NCBI GenBank assembly: GCA_947488625.1
Contig: CANKZR010000001.1
Span: 1,984,001 to 2,048,000 of the forward strand
Origin: an uncultured Sphingomonadaceae bacterium
GTDB taxonomy: Bacteria; Pseudomonadota; Alphaproteobacteria; Sphingomonadales; Sphingomonadaceae
Direction: 5' to 3'
DNA length: 64,000 bases
Shown one piece after another: positions 1-7,738 of this stretch (positions are counted from its first letter, which is position 1; the number at the start of each line of letters is the position of its first letter). A program made the translations under genes and the position numbers. A model generated the notes under the pieces. It made no database searches. It worked only from the letters and a program-made list of their open reading frames with translations, and had not been told where the DNA came from.

Positions 1-449
1 GTCAGTCGCTGACTGCCGCCCATGCCGGGCGCAACGCCCAGATTGATCTCTGGCTGGCCGAATTTCGCCTTGTCGCTGGCAAGGATGAAGTCCGCCATCA
101 TGGCCAGTTCGCACCCGCCGCCCAGCGCGAAACCGTTTACCGCGGCAATCCACGGCTTGCGGGTGCCCTGAACGACCTTGGTCTGCCATCCGGAGAAGAA
201 ATCTTCGAGGTAGAAGTCGACCGCCTGCTTGTCGGCCATTTGCTTGATATCGGCACCGGCTGCAAAAGCCTTGTCGCCAGAGCCCGTCAGCACCAGGCAG
301 CGCGGGGAGGAGTCGGCTTCGTAACTGGCGAAAGCTTCGCCCAGTTCGCGCAGTACGTCTGTGTTGAGAGCATTAAGCGCCTGGGGACGATTGAGCGTCA
401 CCAGCGTGACGGCGTCGCGCTGTTCGACCAAGATGTTTTCGTAACTCAT
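1..449 (-). CDS. Enoyl-CoA hydratase, C-terminus cut by the window edge
   Basis: The first 149 residues of a crotonase-fold enoyl-CoA hydratase are present; the rest lies left of the window. The translation begins MSYENILVEQRDAVTLVTLN and shows the oxyanion-hole motifs AFAAGADI and NGFALGGGCELAM, followed by the active-site segment FGQPEINLG with its glutamate. The ATG overlaps the stop of the upstream hydrolase gene by four bases (TCAT at 446-449 on the plus strand), so it is the fourth visible gene of the operon. In this context it probably hydrates methacrylyl-CoA in valine degradation, although such enzymes often also serve general beta-oxidation. Confidence 0.92.
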   Translation of the reverse strand, partial: MSYENILVEQRDAVTLVTLNRPQALNALNTDVLRELGEAFASYEADSSPRCLVLTGSGDKAFAAGADIKQMADKQAVDFYLEDFFSGWQTKVVQGTRKPWIAAVNGFALGGGCELAMMADFILASDKAKFGQPEINLGVAPGMGGSQRL

Positions 450-1507
450 AGCGGGGTCCATTCCTCGTTTGCCGGCAGCGGAGCGAAAATCGCATCAAGC
501 AATTCATCATCGACCGCTGCGGGCGTGGCAGGGTTCCATCGGGGGTCGTTCGTCTTGTCGACGATTACCGCGCGTACTCCCTCCGAAAAATCGGGGCGTA
601 TGAGTACGCGGCTGGCAATGCGATATTCCTGAGCCATGTTCTCGGCGAAATCGTCGAGTTGAGCGGCTTGAGCCAGTTGGCGCAGCGATACCTTGCACGC
701 CTGCGGACTCTTGGTGCGCAGCGTTGCCAGTTCCTTTGCCGCCCATTCGCTGTCGTCTGCTTCGAGACTTTCCAGCACGTCCTCGAGCCGGTCGGAGGCG
801 AAATGCCGGGCGATCCGATCGGCATTCGCGGCAAGGCGCGCTTCGGGAGGGGCGGTTGAAAGCTCGGCCAGAATACCGTCGATCCGATCGGGATGCTGCG
901 CTATGCGGACCTTCGCTTCGGCCAGCCTGTTATGCGGCAAATAGTGCGTGGCAAGATCCGCCCACAGGCAATCTGCTCCATCCAGCCGGGCACCTGTCAG
1001 TGCCACGAATTGGCCGATCCGCCCACCCAGCCGCGACAGGTACCAGCCGCCGCCGACGTCGGGGAACAGGCCGATCCCGGTTTCGGGCATGGCGAAGCGC
1101 GTGTTTTCAGTCGCCACGCGGTATTTCGCCGGCTGGCTGATGCCCACGCCGCCGCCCATGGTGATACCGTCCATGAAGGCCACGACCGGTTTGGCATAGG
1201 TGAACAGCTGGTGGTTGAGGCGATACTCATCGTAGAAAAAGCGGCGGCCGGCCTTGCCGCCATCGCTCAACGCGGACTTGCGCAGCAGGTTGATGTCACC
1301 ACCCGAACAGAAACCGCGCCCTTCGGCATGGTCGATCATCACCGCCTGCACGCTGTCGTCATCGGCCCAGGTCGTCAGTGCCGCGCTCATCGCCAGACAC
1401 ATCTCATGCGTCAGAGCGTGGATCGCCTTGGGCCGATTGAGCGAGATGTGCCCCGCCGCGCCGTGGCGGTGCGTGTTGAGATCTTCGATATCCTCGATGT
1501 CCGTCAC
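446..1507 (-). CDS. 3-hydroxyisobutyryl-CoA hydrolase (HIBCH type)
   Basis: This 353-residue crotonase-superfamily protein has the longer HIBCH-type length and motifs: GRGFCSGGDINLL, GITMGGGVGIS and AMPETGIGLFPDVGG with the catalytic glutamate. It would hydrolyse 3-hydroxyisobutyryl-CoA to free 3-hydroxyisobutyrate and CoA in valine catabolism. The start is a GTG overlapping the stop of the acyl-CoA dehydrogenase gene (GTGA), which suggests translational coupling. Its neighbours are the enzymes expected before and after it. The matching 3-hydroxyisobutyrate dehydrogenase (mmsB) is not in the window and may lie further left. Confidence 0.9.
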   Translation of the reverse strand: MTDIEDIEDLNTHRHGAAGHISLNRPKAIHALTHEMCLAMSAALTTWADDDSVQAVMIDHAEGRGFCSGGDINLLRKSALSDGGKAGRRFFYDEYRLNHQLFTYAKPVVAFMDGITMGGGVGISQPAKYRVATENTRFAMPETGIGLFPDVGGGWYLSRLGGRIGQFVALTGARLDGADCLWADLATHYLPHNRLAEAKVRIAQHPDRIDGILAELSTAPPEARLAANADRIARHFASDRLEDVLESLEADDSEWAAKELATLRTKSPQACKVSLRQLAQAAQLDDFAENMAQEYRIASRVLIRPDFSEGVRAVIVDKTNDPRWNPATPAAVDDELLDAIFAPLPANEEWTPL

Positions 1508-2649
1508 TGTCGCAGCAAGTCCCTTCCCACGATCATGCGCATGACCTGGTTTGTGCCTTCCAGGATCGAATGTACGCGAAGATCGCGCCAGAAGCGTTCG
1601 ATGGGGTAGTCCTTGAGATAGCCGTAGCCGCCGAACAACTGCAGCGCGTTGTTGACGACGTTGCTGCCGCTGTCGGTGGCAAGACGTTTGGCCATCGCGG
1701 AAAAGCGCGTCTTGTCAGGCGCGTTCTCGGTCACCTTTACCGCGGCGAGATAGAGCAGCGCGCGGGCCGCCTCCACTTCGGTGGCCATGTCGGCCAGCAT
1801 GAACTGGGTGTTCTGGAAATCGGCAATGGCCGTGCCGAACTGCTGGCGATCCCTGGTGTAGGCCACGGCCTCGTCCAGGCAGCGCTGCGCACCGCCCAGC
1901 GAACAGGCACCGATGTTCAGCCGCCCGCCATCAAGGCCCGCCATGGCGAACTTGAAGCCGTCGCCCTCCTCGCCAACGCGATTGGCCACGGGAACGCGCG
2001 CGTCCTCGAAGATCATCTGCGCCGTGGGGCTGGCATTCCACCCAAGCTTCTTCTCGGGCGCACCGAAGCTGAGGCCGGGGGTATCCTTGTCCACCACCAC
2101 GCAGGAAATGCCGCGGGTCTTGTGCTCGCCCGTGCGCACCATCACCACGTAGACATCGTTCACCCCACCGCCCGAAATGAACTGCTTGGTGCCGTTGAGC
2201 ACGTAGTGGTCGCCATCCAGCCTGGCGCTCGTCTTCAGCGCCGCAGCGTCCGAGCCCGAACCCGGTTCCGTCAGCGCATAGCTGGCCAGCTTGTCCATCG
2301 TCACCAGGTCGGGGAGATAGCGATCCTTCAGGTCCTGCCCGCCGAACCTGTCGATCATCCATGCGGCCATGTTGTGGATCGAGATGAAGGCACTGGTGGT
2401 GGGGCAGCCGTAGGCCATGGCCTCCATGATCAGCGCCGCTTCCAGCCTGCCCAGCGCAATACCGCCGTTTTCCTCCGACACGTAGATCGCGCCGAAGCCA
2501 AGCTCGCCTGTCTGCCTGATCACATCGCGCGGAAAGTGATGGGCCTCGTCCCACTCGCCCGCGTGCGGCGTGATATTGTCCGCCGTGAAACGCTGCGCCA
2601 TCTCCTGAATGGCGCGCTGGTCTTCGGTAAGCTGGAATTGGCTCGCCAC
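1504..2649 (-). CDS. Isobutyryl-CoA dehydrogenase-like acyl-CoA dehydrogenase
   Basis: This is a 381-residue acyl-CoA dehydrogenase of ACAD8/short-branched-chain type. FAD- and substrate-binding motifs are visible (ALTEPGSGSDAAAL, FISGGGVNDVY), and the C-terminal segment HSILEGTNQVMRM carries the canonical catalytic glutamate. I place the start at the GTG at 2649 (protein VASQFQLTEDQRA), five bases past the mmsA stop. The open frame continues upstream, but only as antisense-like sequence inside mmsA. It would oxidise isobutyryl-CoA to methacrylyl-CoA and pass electrons to ETF. Confidence 0.9.
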   Translation of the reverse strand: MASQFQLTEDQRAIQEMAQRFTADNITPHAGEWDEAHHFPRDVIRQTGELGFGAIYVSEENGGIALGRLEAALIMEAMAYGCPTTSAFISIHNMAAWMIDRFGGQDLKDRYLPDLVTMDKLASYALTEPGSGSDAAALKTSARLDGDHYVLNGTKQFISGGGVNDVYVVMVRTGEHKTRGISCVVVDKDTPGLSFGAPEKKLGWNASPTAQMIFEDARVPVANRVGEEGDGFKFAMAGLDGGRLNIGACSLGGAQRCLDEAVAYTRDRQQFGTAIADFQNTQFMLADMATEVEAARALLYLAAVKVTENAPDKTRFSAMAKRLATDSGSNVVNNALQLFGGYGYLKDYPIERFWRDLRVHSILEGTNQVMRMIVGRDLLRQ

Positions 2650-2653
2650 GGGC

Positions 2654-4153
2654 CTACCCCATCGTCGGAATGAGGAACGCGTTGGATCCGTCGCCGCCGC
2701 CATCGGGCCAGCGCTGGGTGACCTTCTTGGACTTGGTCCAGAACCTGAGGCCTTCCATGCCATACTGGTCGATGTCGCCAAAACCGCTGCGCTTCCAGCC
2801 GCCGAAGCTGTGGTAGCTGACCGGCACGGGGATCGGAACATTGATGCCCACCATGCCAACATTCACGCGGGCAGCAAACTCGCGCGCGGCGTGGCCGTTG
2901 CGGGTGAAGATGCACACGCCGTTGCCGTACTGGTGTTCGCTGGGAAGGCGCAGCGCCTCCTCGAAGTCCTTCGCCCGCACGATCTGCAGCACCGGCCCGA
3001 AGATCTCTTCCTTGTAGCTTTCCATGTCGGGCGTGACATGATCGAGCAGCGTCGGGCCGACGAAGAAACCGTCCTCGTGACCCTGAAGCGTGAACCCGCG
3101 CCCGTCGATTACCACTTCGGCGCCTTCTTTCTCGGCAGTGTCGATCCAGCTCTCGATGCGCGCCTTGTGTTCGGGCGTGACCACGGGGCCGTAATGCGCG
3201 TCCGGATCACTCGATACGCCCACACGCAGCGCGTTGATTGCCGGGATCAGTTTTTCCTTCAGCCGCTCTGCCGTTTCCTCGCCTACCGGCACCACTACCG
3301 GCAGTGCCATGCAGCGCTCTCCCGCAGAACCGAAGGCTGCGCCTGACAGATCGTTCACAACCTGATCGAGATCGGCATCGGGCATGACAATGCCGTGGTT
3401 CTTCGCCCCGCCAAACGCCTGCACGCGCTTGTGGTTCGCCGCGCCGCGCTCATAGATGTACTGCGCGATGTCGCTGGAGCCGACGAAGCTGATCGCCGCG
3501 ATATCGGGATGGTCGAGAATGGCATCGACCATCTCCTTGTCACCATGCACCACCTGCAACAATCCTTCCGGAGCTCCCGCCTCCAGGAAAAGCTCGGCCA
3601 GCCGCATCGGCACGCTTGGGTCGCGTTCCGACGGCTTGAGGATGAAGGCGTTGCCCGCCGCGATGGCCATGCCGAACATCCACATGGGGATCATCGCCGG
3701 GAAATTGAACGGCGTGATACCAGCGCCGATGCCCAAAGGCTGACGCATCGAAAAGACGTCGATACCCGGCCCTGCGCTGGTGGTATATTCGCCCTTGCTC
3801 GCCTGCGGGATACCACAGGCGAACTCGATCACTTCCAGCCCGCGCTGCACATCGCCCTTGGCGTCATCGACCACCTTGCCGTGCTCGCTCGAAAGCAATT
3901 CGGCCAGTTCCTGCATGTTGTCTTCGATGAGTTGCTTGAACTTGAACATCACCCGCGCGCGGCGCTGCGGATTGGTCGCTGCCCATTCGGGCTGCACTTT
4001 CTTCGCGGCTTCCACCGCACGCGCCAGCAGCGACGCGTCGCCAAGCGCAACTTCAGCCTGCACCTCGCCTGTCGAAGGGTTCCATATCTGATGCTTGCGT
4101 CCGGTTCCGGTCGAACCGGCGCCGCCTGAGATGAAATGGTCGATCTGTCGCAT
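2654..4153 (-). CDS. mmsA: CoA-acylating methylmalonate-semialdehyde dehydrogenase
   Basis: This 499-residue aldehyde dehydrogenase of the MmsA family converts methylmalonate semialdehyde to propionyl-CoA, the last specific step of valine breakdown. Diagnostic motifs include GITPFNFPAMIPMWMFGMA, ILKPSERDPSVP, VQAFGGAKNHGIVMPDAD and SAGERCMALP with the catalytic cysteine. The length is normal for the family. It is the first gene of the minus-strand operon and diverges from the LysR gene, with 88 bases between the two starts. That short gap contains repeats likely to be a LysR-type operator. Confidence 0.95.
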   Translation of the reverse strand: MRQIDHFISGGAGSTGTGRKHQIWNPSTGEVQAEVALGDASLLARAVEAAKKVQPEWAATNPQRRARVMFKFKQLIEDNMQELAELLSSEHGKVVDDAKGDVQRGLEVIEFACGIPQASKGEYTTSAGPGIDVFSMRQPLGIGAGITPFNFPAMIPMWMFGMAIAAGNAFILKPSERDPSVPMRLAELFLEAGAPEGLLQVVHGDKEMVDAILDHPDIAAISFVGSSDIAQYIYERGAANHKRVQAFGGAKNHGIVMPDADLDQVVNDLSGAAFGSAGERCMALPVVVPVGEETAERLKEKLIPAINALRVGVSSDPDAHYGPVVTPEHKARIESWIDTAEKEGAEVVIDGRGFTLQGHEDGFFVGPTLLDHVTPDMESYKEEIFGPVLQIVRAKDFEEALRLPSEHQYGNGVCIFTRNGHAAREFAARVNVGMVGINVPIPVPVSYHSFGGWKRSGFGDIDQYGMEGLRFWTKSKKVTQRWPDGGGDGSNAFLIPTMG

Positions 4154-4201
4154 GGGAAAGCATCCTCAAAAGTTGAAAGGCCTTCATGCAGGCCGGATAA
4201 G

Positions 4202-4239
4202 TTGCAGACAAGATCGAATTTTGCAGACATAAGCTGCAA
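4202..4239. promoter_or_regulatory. Candidate LysR-type operator between mmsA and the regulator gene
   Basis: TTGCAGACA occurs twice in direct orientation (4202-4210 and 4221-4229). The second copy also forms an inverted repeat with CTGCAA (TTGCAG at 4221-4226, CTGCAA at 4234-4239), giving the dyad T-N11-A type arrangement typical of LysR sites. The dyad ends two bases before the regulator's ATG, so binding would probably repress the regulator itself. Function is inferred from position and symmetry only. Confidence 0.5.
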
Positions 4240-4241
4240 AT

Positions 4242-5135
4242 ATGCAGGACCTGAACTGGAATGATGTGCGCGTCTTCCTTGCCGTCGCCGATGCAGGGCA
4301 ACTTGGCCGCGCTGCACAGAAACTCAAACTGGACCCCACCACACTGGGCCGACGACTCAAACGTCTCGAACAGCGACTCGAAGTCACCCTTTTCGAACGC
4401 AGTAGACAGGGACAGGCGCTGACCGAAGCGGGCGAAGCACTGCTCGCCAAGGCAGAAGGAATGGCCGAACTGGCGCGCAGGATCGAAGATGTCTCGGTAT
4501 CGCACTCGGGTTTGAGCGGCACCCTGCGGCTCAGCGTGTCGGAGGGGTTTGGAAGTCAATTCCTTGCACCCTATCTGAAGGCCTTCGCCCGGCAACATCC
4601 TGCGCTGACAATCGAACTGGTGGCCAGCAGTGGTTTCCTCAGTCCCTCGCGGCGCGAAGCCGATATTGCCGTCATGCTATCGCGTCCCAAGGCCGGGCCA
4701 GTACTGTGCCGGAAGCTGTCCGCCTATCGGCTCAAACTGTATGCCAGCCACTCCTATGTTCAGCAAAATGGCACACCCGCTACGCTGGCCGATCTTGACC
4801 AGGGCCACCGTTTCATTAGCTACGTGCCGGACCTGCTCTACGCACCCGAACTGAATTACCTGGACGAATTCCACTCCGGGATCGAGGCGCAGGTTCGATC
4901 ATCCAGCATCAACGCACAGCACAAGCTGGTGGAATCCGGCGCCGGGATCGGTGTGCTGCCCTGCTTTATCGCGGATAGGTCGACGGGTCTCAGGGCCGTG
5001 TGTCCGGAGAAGTTCATCGAGCGCAGCTTCTGGATCGTCACTCACCGCGACACGCAAACCCTTGCCAAGGTGCGGGCCGGGAAGGAGTGGTTAAGGCAAT
5101 GCGTGGCGCAGGGGCGCAACCGATTGCTTCCCTGA
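4242..5135 (+). CDS. LysR-family transcriptional regulator
   Basis: This 297-residue regulator has an N-terminal winged helix-turn-helix (roughly residues 6-62, including GQLGRAAQKLKLDPTTLGRR) and a LysR substrate-binding domain. It is divergent from mmsA and is the likely regulator of the valine/isobutyrate operon, perhaps sensing a pathway intermediate. No clear Shine-Dalgarno sequence precedes the ATG, and the candidate operator abuts the start codon, so translation may be weak or leaderless. The start is supported by the normal N-terminus of the DNA-binding domain. Confidence 0.9.
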   Translation: MQDLNWNDVRVFLAVADAGQLGRAAQKLKLDPTTLGRRLKRLEQRLEVTLFERSRQGQALTEAGEALLAKAEGMAELARRIEDVSVSHSGLSGTLRLSVSEGFGSQFLAPYLKAFARQHPALTIELVASSGFLSPSRREADIAVMLSRPKAGPVLCRKLSAYRLKLYASHSYVQQNGTPATLADLDQGHRFISYVPDLLYAPELNYLDEFHSGIEAQVRSSSINAQHKLVESGAGIGVLPCFIADRSTGLRAVCPEKFIERSFWIVTHRDTQTLAKVRAGKEWLRQCVAQGRNRLLP

Positions 5136-5146
5136 GATCAAGCCGC

Positions 5147-6010
5147 TCAATCCAGTTTGGTTTGCGGTAACGCGGTCTCATTGGGAGGGCGCGAAAGATC
5201 GGTATCGGCCACTTCGTCGGTGTGAACGTGAAAATGCGCCAGTTTCGCTGCGCCGAACTGGGTCGTCAGGGCGGTATCGGTGGCGTCGCGACCGTGCGCC
5301 ATGACGATCCTGGCAATCCTGGGCGTATTATGGCGCGCATCGAAAGTGTACCAGCGGCCACCCAGATAGGCTTCGAACCAGGCCGAGAAATCCATGGGGT
5401 AGTCGACCGGTTCGATACCGATATCGCCAAGATAGCCGGTGCAATAGCGGGCTGGAATGTTCACGGCTCGGCAAAGCGTTATCGCAAGGTGAGCAAAGTC
5501 GCGGCAAACGCCAAAGCGCTGGTCAAAGGCCGAGCGTGCCGTATGCTCGGTACTCGCTTTCATGTAATCGAACTGAATTCTTTCGTGGGCCGCGCTTACC
5601 ATGGCCTGCGCACGCCCCCAGCCAGGCTCGGTGCGCTCTGCAATATCCCATGCCGCGTCAGCCAGCTTGCTGACTTCACAGTAGCGGGAACTGAAAAGAA
5701 ACTGCAGAACATCGTTGGGCAGTTCCTCGACCGGAACCTGTCTTGCATCAAGATCAACCGCGTCCGGTTTGCCGCTGTCTGCGATCACGAAATCCGCAGA
5801 CAGCGTCGTGCTGCCAGGAGGCAGGACCAGCCTGCTGCAAACATTGCCGAAGTGGTCGATATAAGTCTGCACCGGCACGCGAGGTTCGGTCTGCAATATC
5901 TCCGGCGTCTGCAAATCGCCCTGCCTCTCAGGCCGGACATGCAAGAGGGCGAGCATCGGAACCGGGGCTTCGGTCTCGAAGCGGAGATTGTAGCCTGTCC
6001 GGATCAGCAT
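5147..6010 (-). CDS. Transglutaminase-like (cysteine protease fold) family protein
   Basis: This 287-residue protein has a bacterial transglutaminase N-terminal beta region (about 1-130) and a transglutaminase-like core. The core motifs are RFGVCRDFAHLAITLCR (nucleophile Cys), YPMDFSAWFEAYLGGRWY and FDARHN (Asp). Where the core usually has the catalytic histidine before AW, the codon here is TCG (Ser), so the triad is non-canonical unless the subfamily uses another residue. The ATG overlaps the end of the upstream paralogue. No signal peptide is seen. The physiological role is unknown; such proteins often occur in pairs. Confidence 0.85.
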   Translation of the reverse strand: MLIRTGYNLRFETEAPVPMLALLHVRPERQGDLQTPEILQTEPRVPVQTYIDHFGNVCSRLVLPPGSTTLSADFVIADSGKPDAVDLDARQVPVEELPNDVLQFLFSSRYCEVSKLADAAWDIAERTEPGWGRAQAMVSAAHERIQFDYMKASTEHTARSAFDQRFGVCRDFAHLAITLCRAVNIPARYCTGYLGDIGIEPVDYPMDFSAWFEAYLGGRWYTFDARHNTPRIARIVMAHGRDATDTALTTQFGAAKLAHFHVHTDEVADTDLSRPPNETALPQTKLD

Positions 6011-6921
6011 GACGCTTGTCGCTTCTCAGGAACGCCGGGATGGCTGGTTTTCAGATCGAGCTGTTTGATGAGCACTTCGACATCCATATCGATATGGCTT
6101 CCCTTGTGTCCTACCCAGGTTCCCGAAAGCGGTGTCGCTTGTGCCGGTTCACGCGCGACAGCCACACGGATCAATCCACAATTGCCGACGATACCGTTCG
6201 TCGGGTCGAATTCTATCCAGCCCGATCCCGGTATGAACACCCGTAGCCAGGCGTGGGTTGAGTGCCCGCCTTTTCGCGTGCTTTCCTTGTCCGGTTGATA
6301 GAGATAACCCGATACGAAGCGAGCGGCGAAACCTAGTGCCCTTGCCGCCTCCATCATCAGCACGGCGTAGTCCCGACATGTGCCTTTGCGCAAAGCCAGG
6401 CTTTCCAGCGGTGACTGGACGCCCTTCTCATCTCGCGGTTCGTATTCGAAATCATCGTGAATTGCGTGAGTGAGGCTGCACAAGAGATCGAGCGTATCGG
6501 TCTGTCCCGCAGGCAAATAGCTGCGCGCCCATGCGTCGATCTTGCGATCGGGATCGGCGTAGCGTCGCTCAATTGAACGAAGGAGGTCGGGCATGTCCTC
6601 TGCCGAATATGTGAAGGGATATCGCCGGGCGTAAGGTTCGACGGCGATCTCGTCAGGCCCCGTTGGCAGGTGCTCCACTTCGGCGGTGGCGCGGATTTCC
6701 AGTCGGTCGGAGCGCGTATCGAACTGTGCTATGGCCACGGCGTTACCGAACACGTCTTGCAGCCAGCGTAAGGATTGCGGTTCCGGATCGATCTGCAGGT
6801 CCGCATGGAGAACGCGCTGGTCATAGCTCTCTCGCGGGCGCACGAGTATGCGATGTTCACCGAATTCGACGTTTCGGCGATAGCGGTACCGGGTTACATG
6901 GTTGATAGATACGGTCGGCAT
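6004..6921 (-). CDS. Transglutaminase-like family protein, canonical triad
   Basis: This 305-residue protein has an N-terminal transglutaminase-associated beta domain (about 1-130) followed by a transglutaminase-like core. The triad is complete: RKGTCRDYAVLMMEAAR (Cys), GHSTHAWLRVF (His) and WIEFDPTNG (Asp). It is the first gene of a two-gene operon whose second member begins inside its last codons (overlap 6004-6010). No signal peptide is visible. It faces the N-formylglutamate amidohydrolase-like gene across 33 bases. The family probably acts on peptides or isopeptide bonds; the substrate cannot be read from the sequence. Confidence 0.87.
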   Translation of the reverse strand: MPTVSINHVTRYRYRRNVEFGEHRILVRPRESYDQRVLHADLQIDPEPQSLRWLQDVFGNAVAIAQFDTRSDRLEIRATAEVEHLPTGPDEIAVEPYARRYPFTYSAEDMPDLLRSIERRYADPDRKIDAWARSYLPAGQTDTLDLLCSLTHAIHDDFEYEPRDEKGVQSPLESLALRKGTCRDYAVLMMEAARALGFAARFVSGYLYQPDKESTRKGGHSTHAWLRVFIPGSGWIEFDPTNGIVGNCGLIRVAVAREPAQATPLSGTWVGHKGSHIDMDVEVLIKQLDLKTSHPGVPEKRQASC

Positions 6922-6954
6922 GGAACAGCGTCTGGCGCAAAACTTTCAGGACAT

Positions 6955-7716
6955 ATGGCTGATAACACCCTTCTTAACGCGTCCGACGGCGATCCGGTCC
7001 GCAAAACTCACGTAAACGTAACGCACAGCCCGTTTTTTCTCGTTGGAGACCATGCTGGTTCGGCGATCCCGTCCGCGCTTGGCGGTCTCGGCCTGCCCGA
7101 TACGGAACTGACGAAACATATCGCACTCGATATCGGAGTGAGGGAGTTGGGGCTGGAAATAGGCGAGAGGCTGGGGGCACCTTTTACATGGCAGCACTTC
7201 TCGCGGCTGGTCTGCGATTGCAACCGGCATCCTGCCAGCGAAGAGTGGGCGCCGGAGGTTAGTGATGGGACAGACATTCCCGGCAATCGCGGATTGAGCC
7301 ATGCCGACCTGCGGGCGCGTGAGAACGAGATCTTCGAACCCTATCATGCGTCGATCGAAAGCGCTCTCGATCAACGCCAATCGAAGGGAACGCCCACCGT
7401 ATTCGTCTCCCTGCACAGTTTCACGCCAGATATGGGCACGGAAGACCGACCGTGGGATGTGGCCGTCCTTCACGACGGGCGCGAAGATGGCTTCGCTCGC
7501 GATGTGCTGGGACTTTTGCGCGCAAGGGGGGAATATGTTGTCGGCGACAACCAGCCGTATCACATGGACGACACCGACTATACCGTCCCCCGCCATGCCT
7601 ACCCGCGCAAATTGCCCTATATCGAACTGGAGGTGCGGCAGGACAGGTTGGCGTCCGAAGTCGGGATCGGTCGTATGGCCGACTTGCTCGCAAGTGTCCT
7701 TACCGAGGCGTTGTGA
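6955..7716 (+). CDS. N-formylglutamate amidohydrolase family protein
   Basis: This 253-residue protein of the N-formylglutamate amidohydrolase (HutG/FGase) fold has LVGDHAGSAIPSALGG, FVSLHSFTPDM and a C-terminal YIELEVRQD segment, with metal/acid residues in the usual order. The ATG at 6955 is chosen because the frame upstream is antisense to the transglutaminase gene. Family members release formate or act as amidases. There are no histidine-utilisation genes nearby, so a role in histidine degradation is not supported. Proximity to the transglutaminase pair suggests a peptide-linked function, which is inference. Confidence 0.85.
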   Translation: MADNTLLNASDGDPVRKTHVNVTHSPFFLVGDHAGSAIPSALGGLGLPDTELTKHIALDIGVRELGLEIGERLGAPFTWQHFSRLVCDCNRHPASEEWAPEVSDGTDIPGNRGLSHADLRARENEIFEPYHASIESALDQRQSKGTPTVFVSLHSFTPDMGTEDRPWDVAVLHDGREDGFARDVLGLLRARGEYVVGDNQPYHMDDTDYTVPRHAYPRKLPYIELEVRQDRLASEVGIGRMADLLASVLTEAL

Positions 7717-7738
7717 AGAGTTATCGACGGAAGAACAT

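Noticed and set aside
1570-2673. Plus-strand open frame of 367 codons opposite the isobutyryl-CoA dehydrogenase gene
   Set aside because: It lies antisense to a clear acyl-CoA dehydrogenase, and composition is typical of a GC3 shadow.
6976-7000. GGACC-N16-CGTT on the minus strand as a second EcfG promoter
   Set aside because: One base off in the key -35 element and inside a divergent gene; chance is too likely to list it as a feature.
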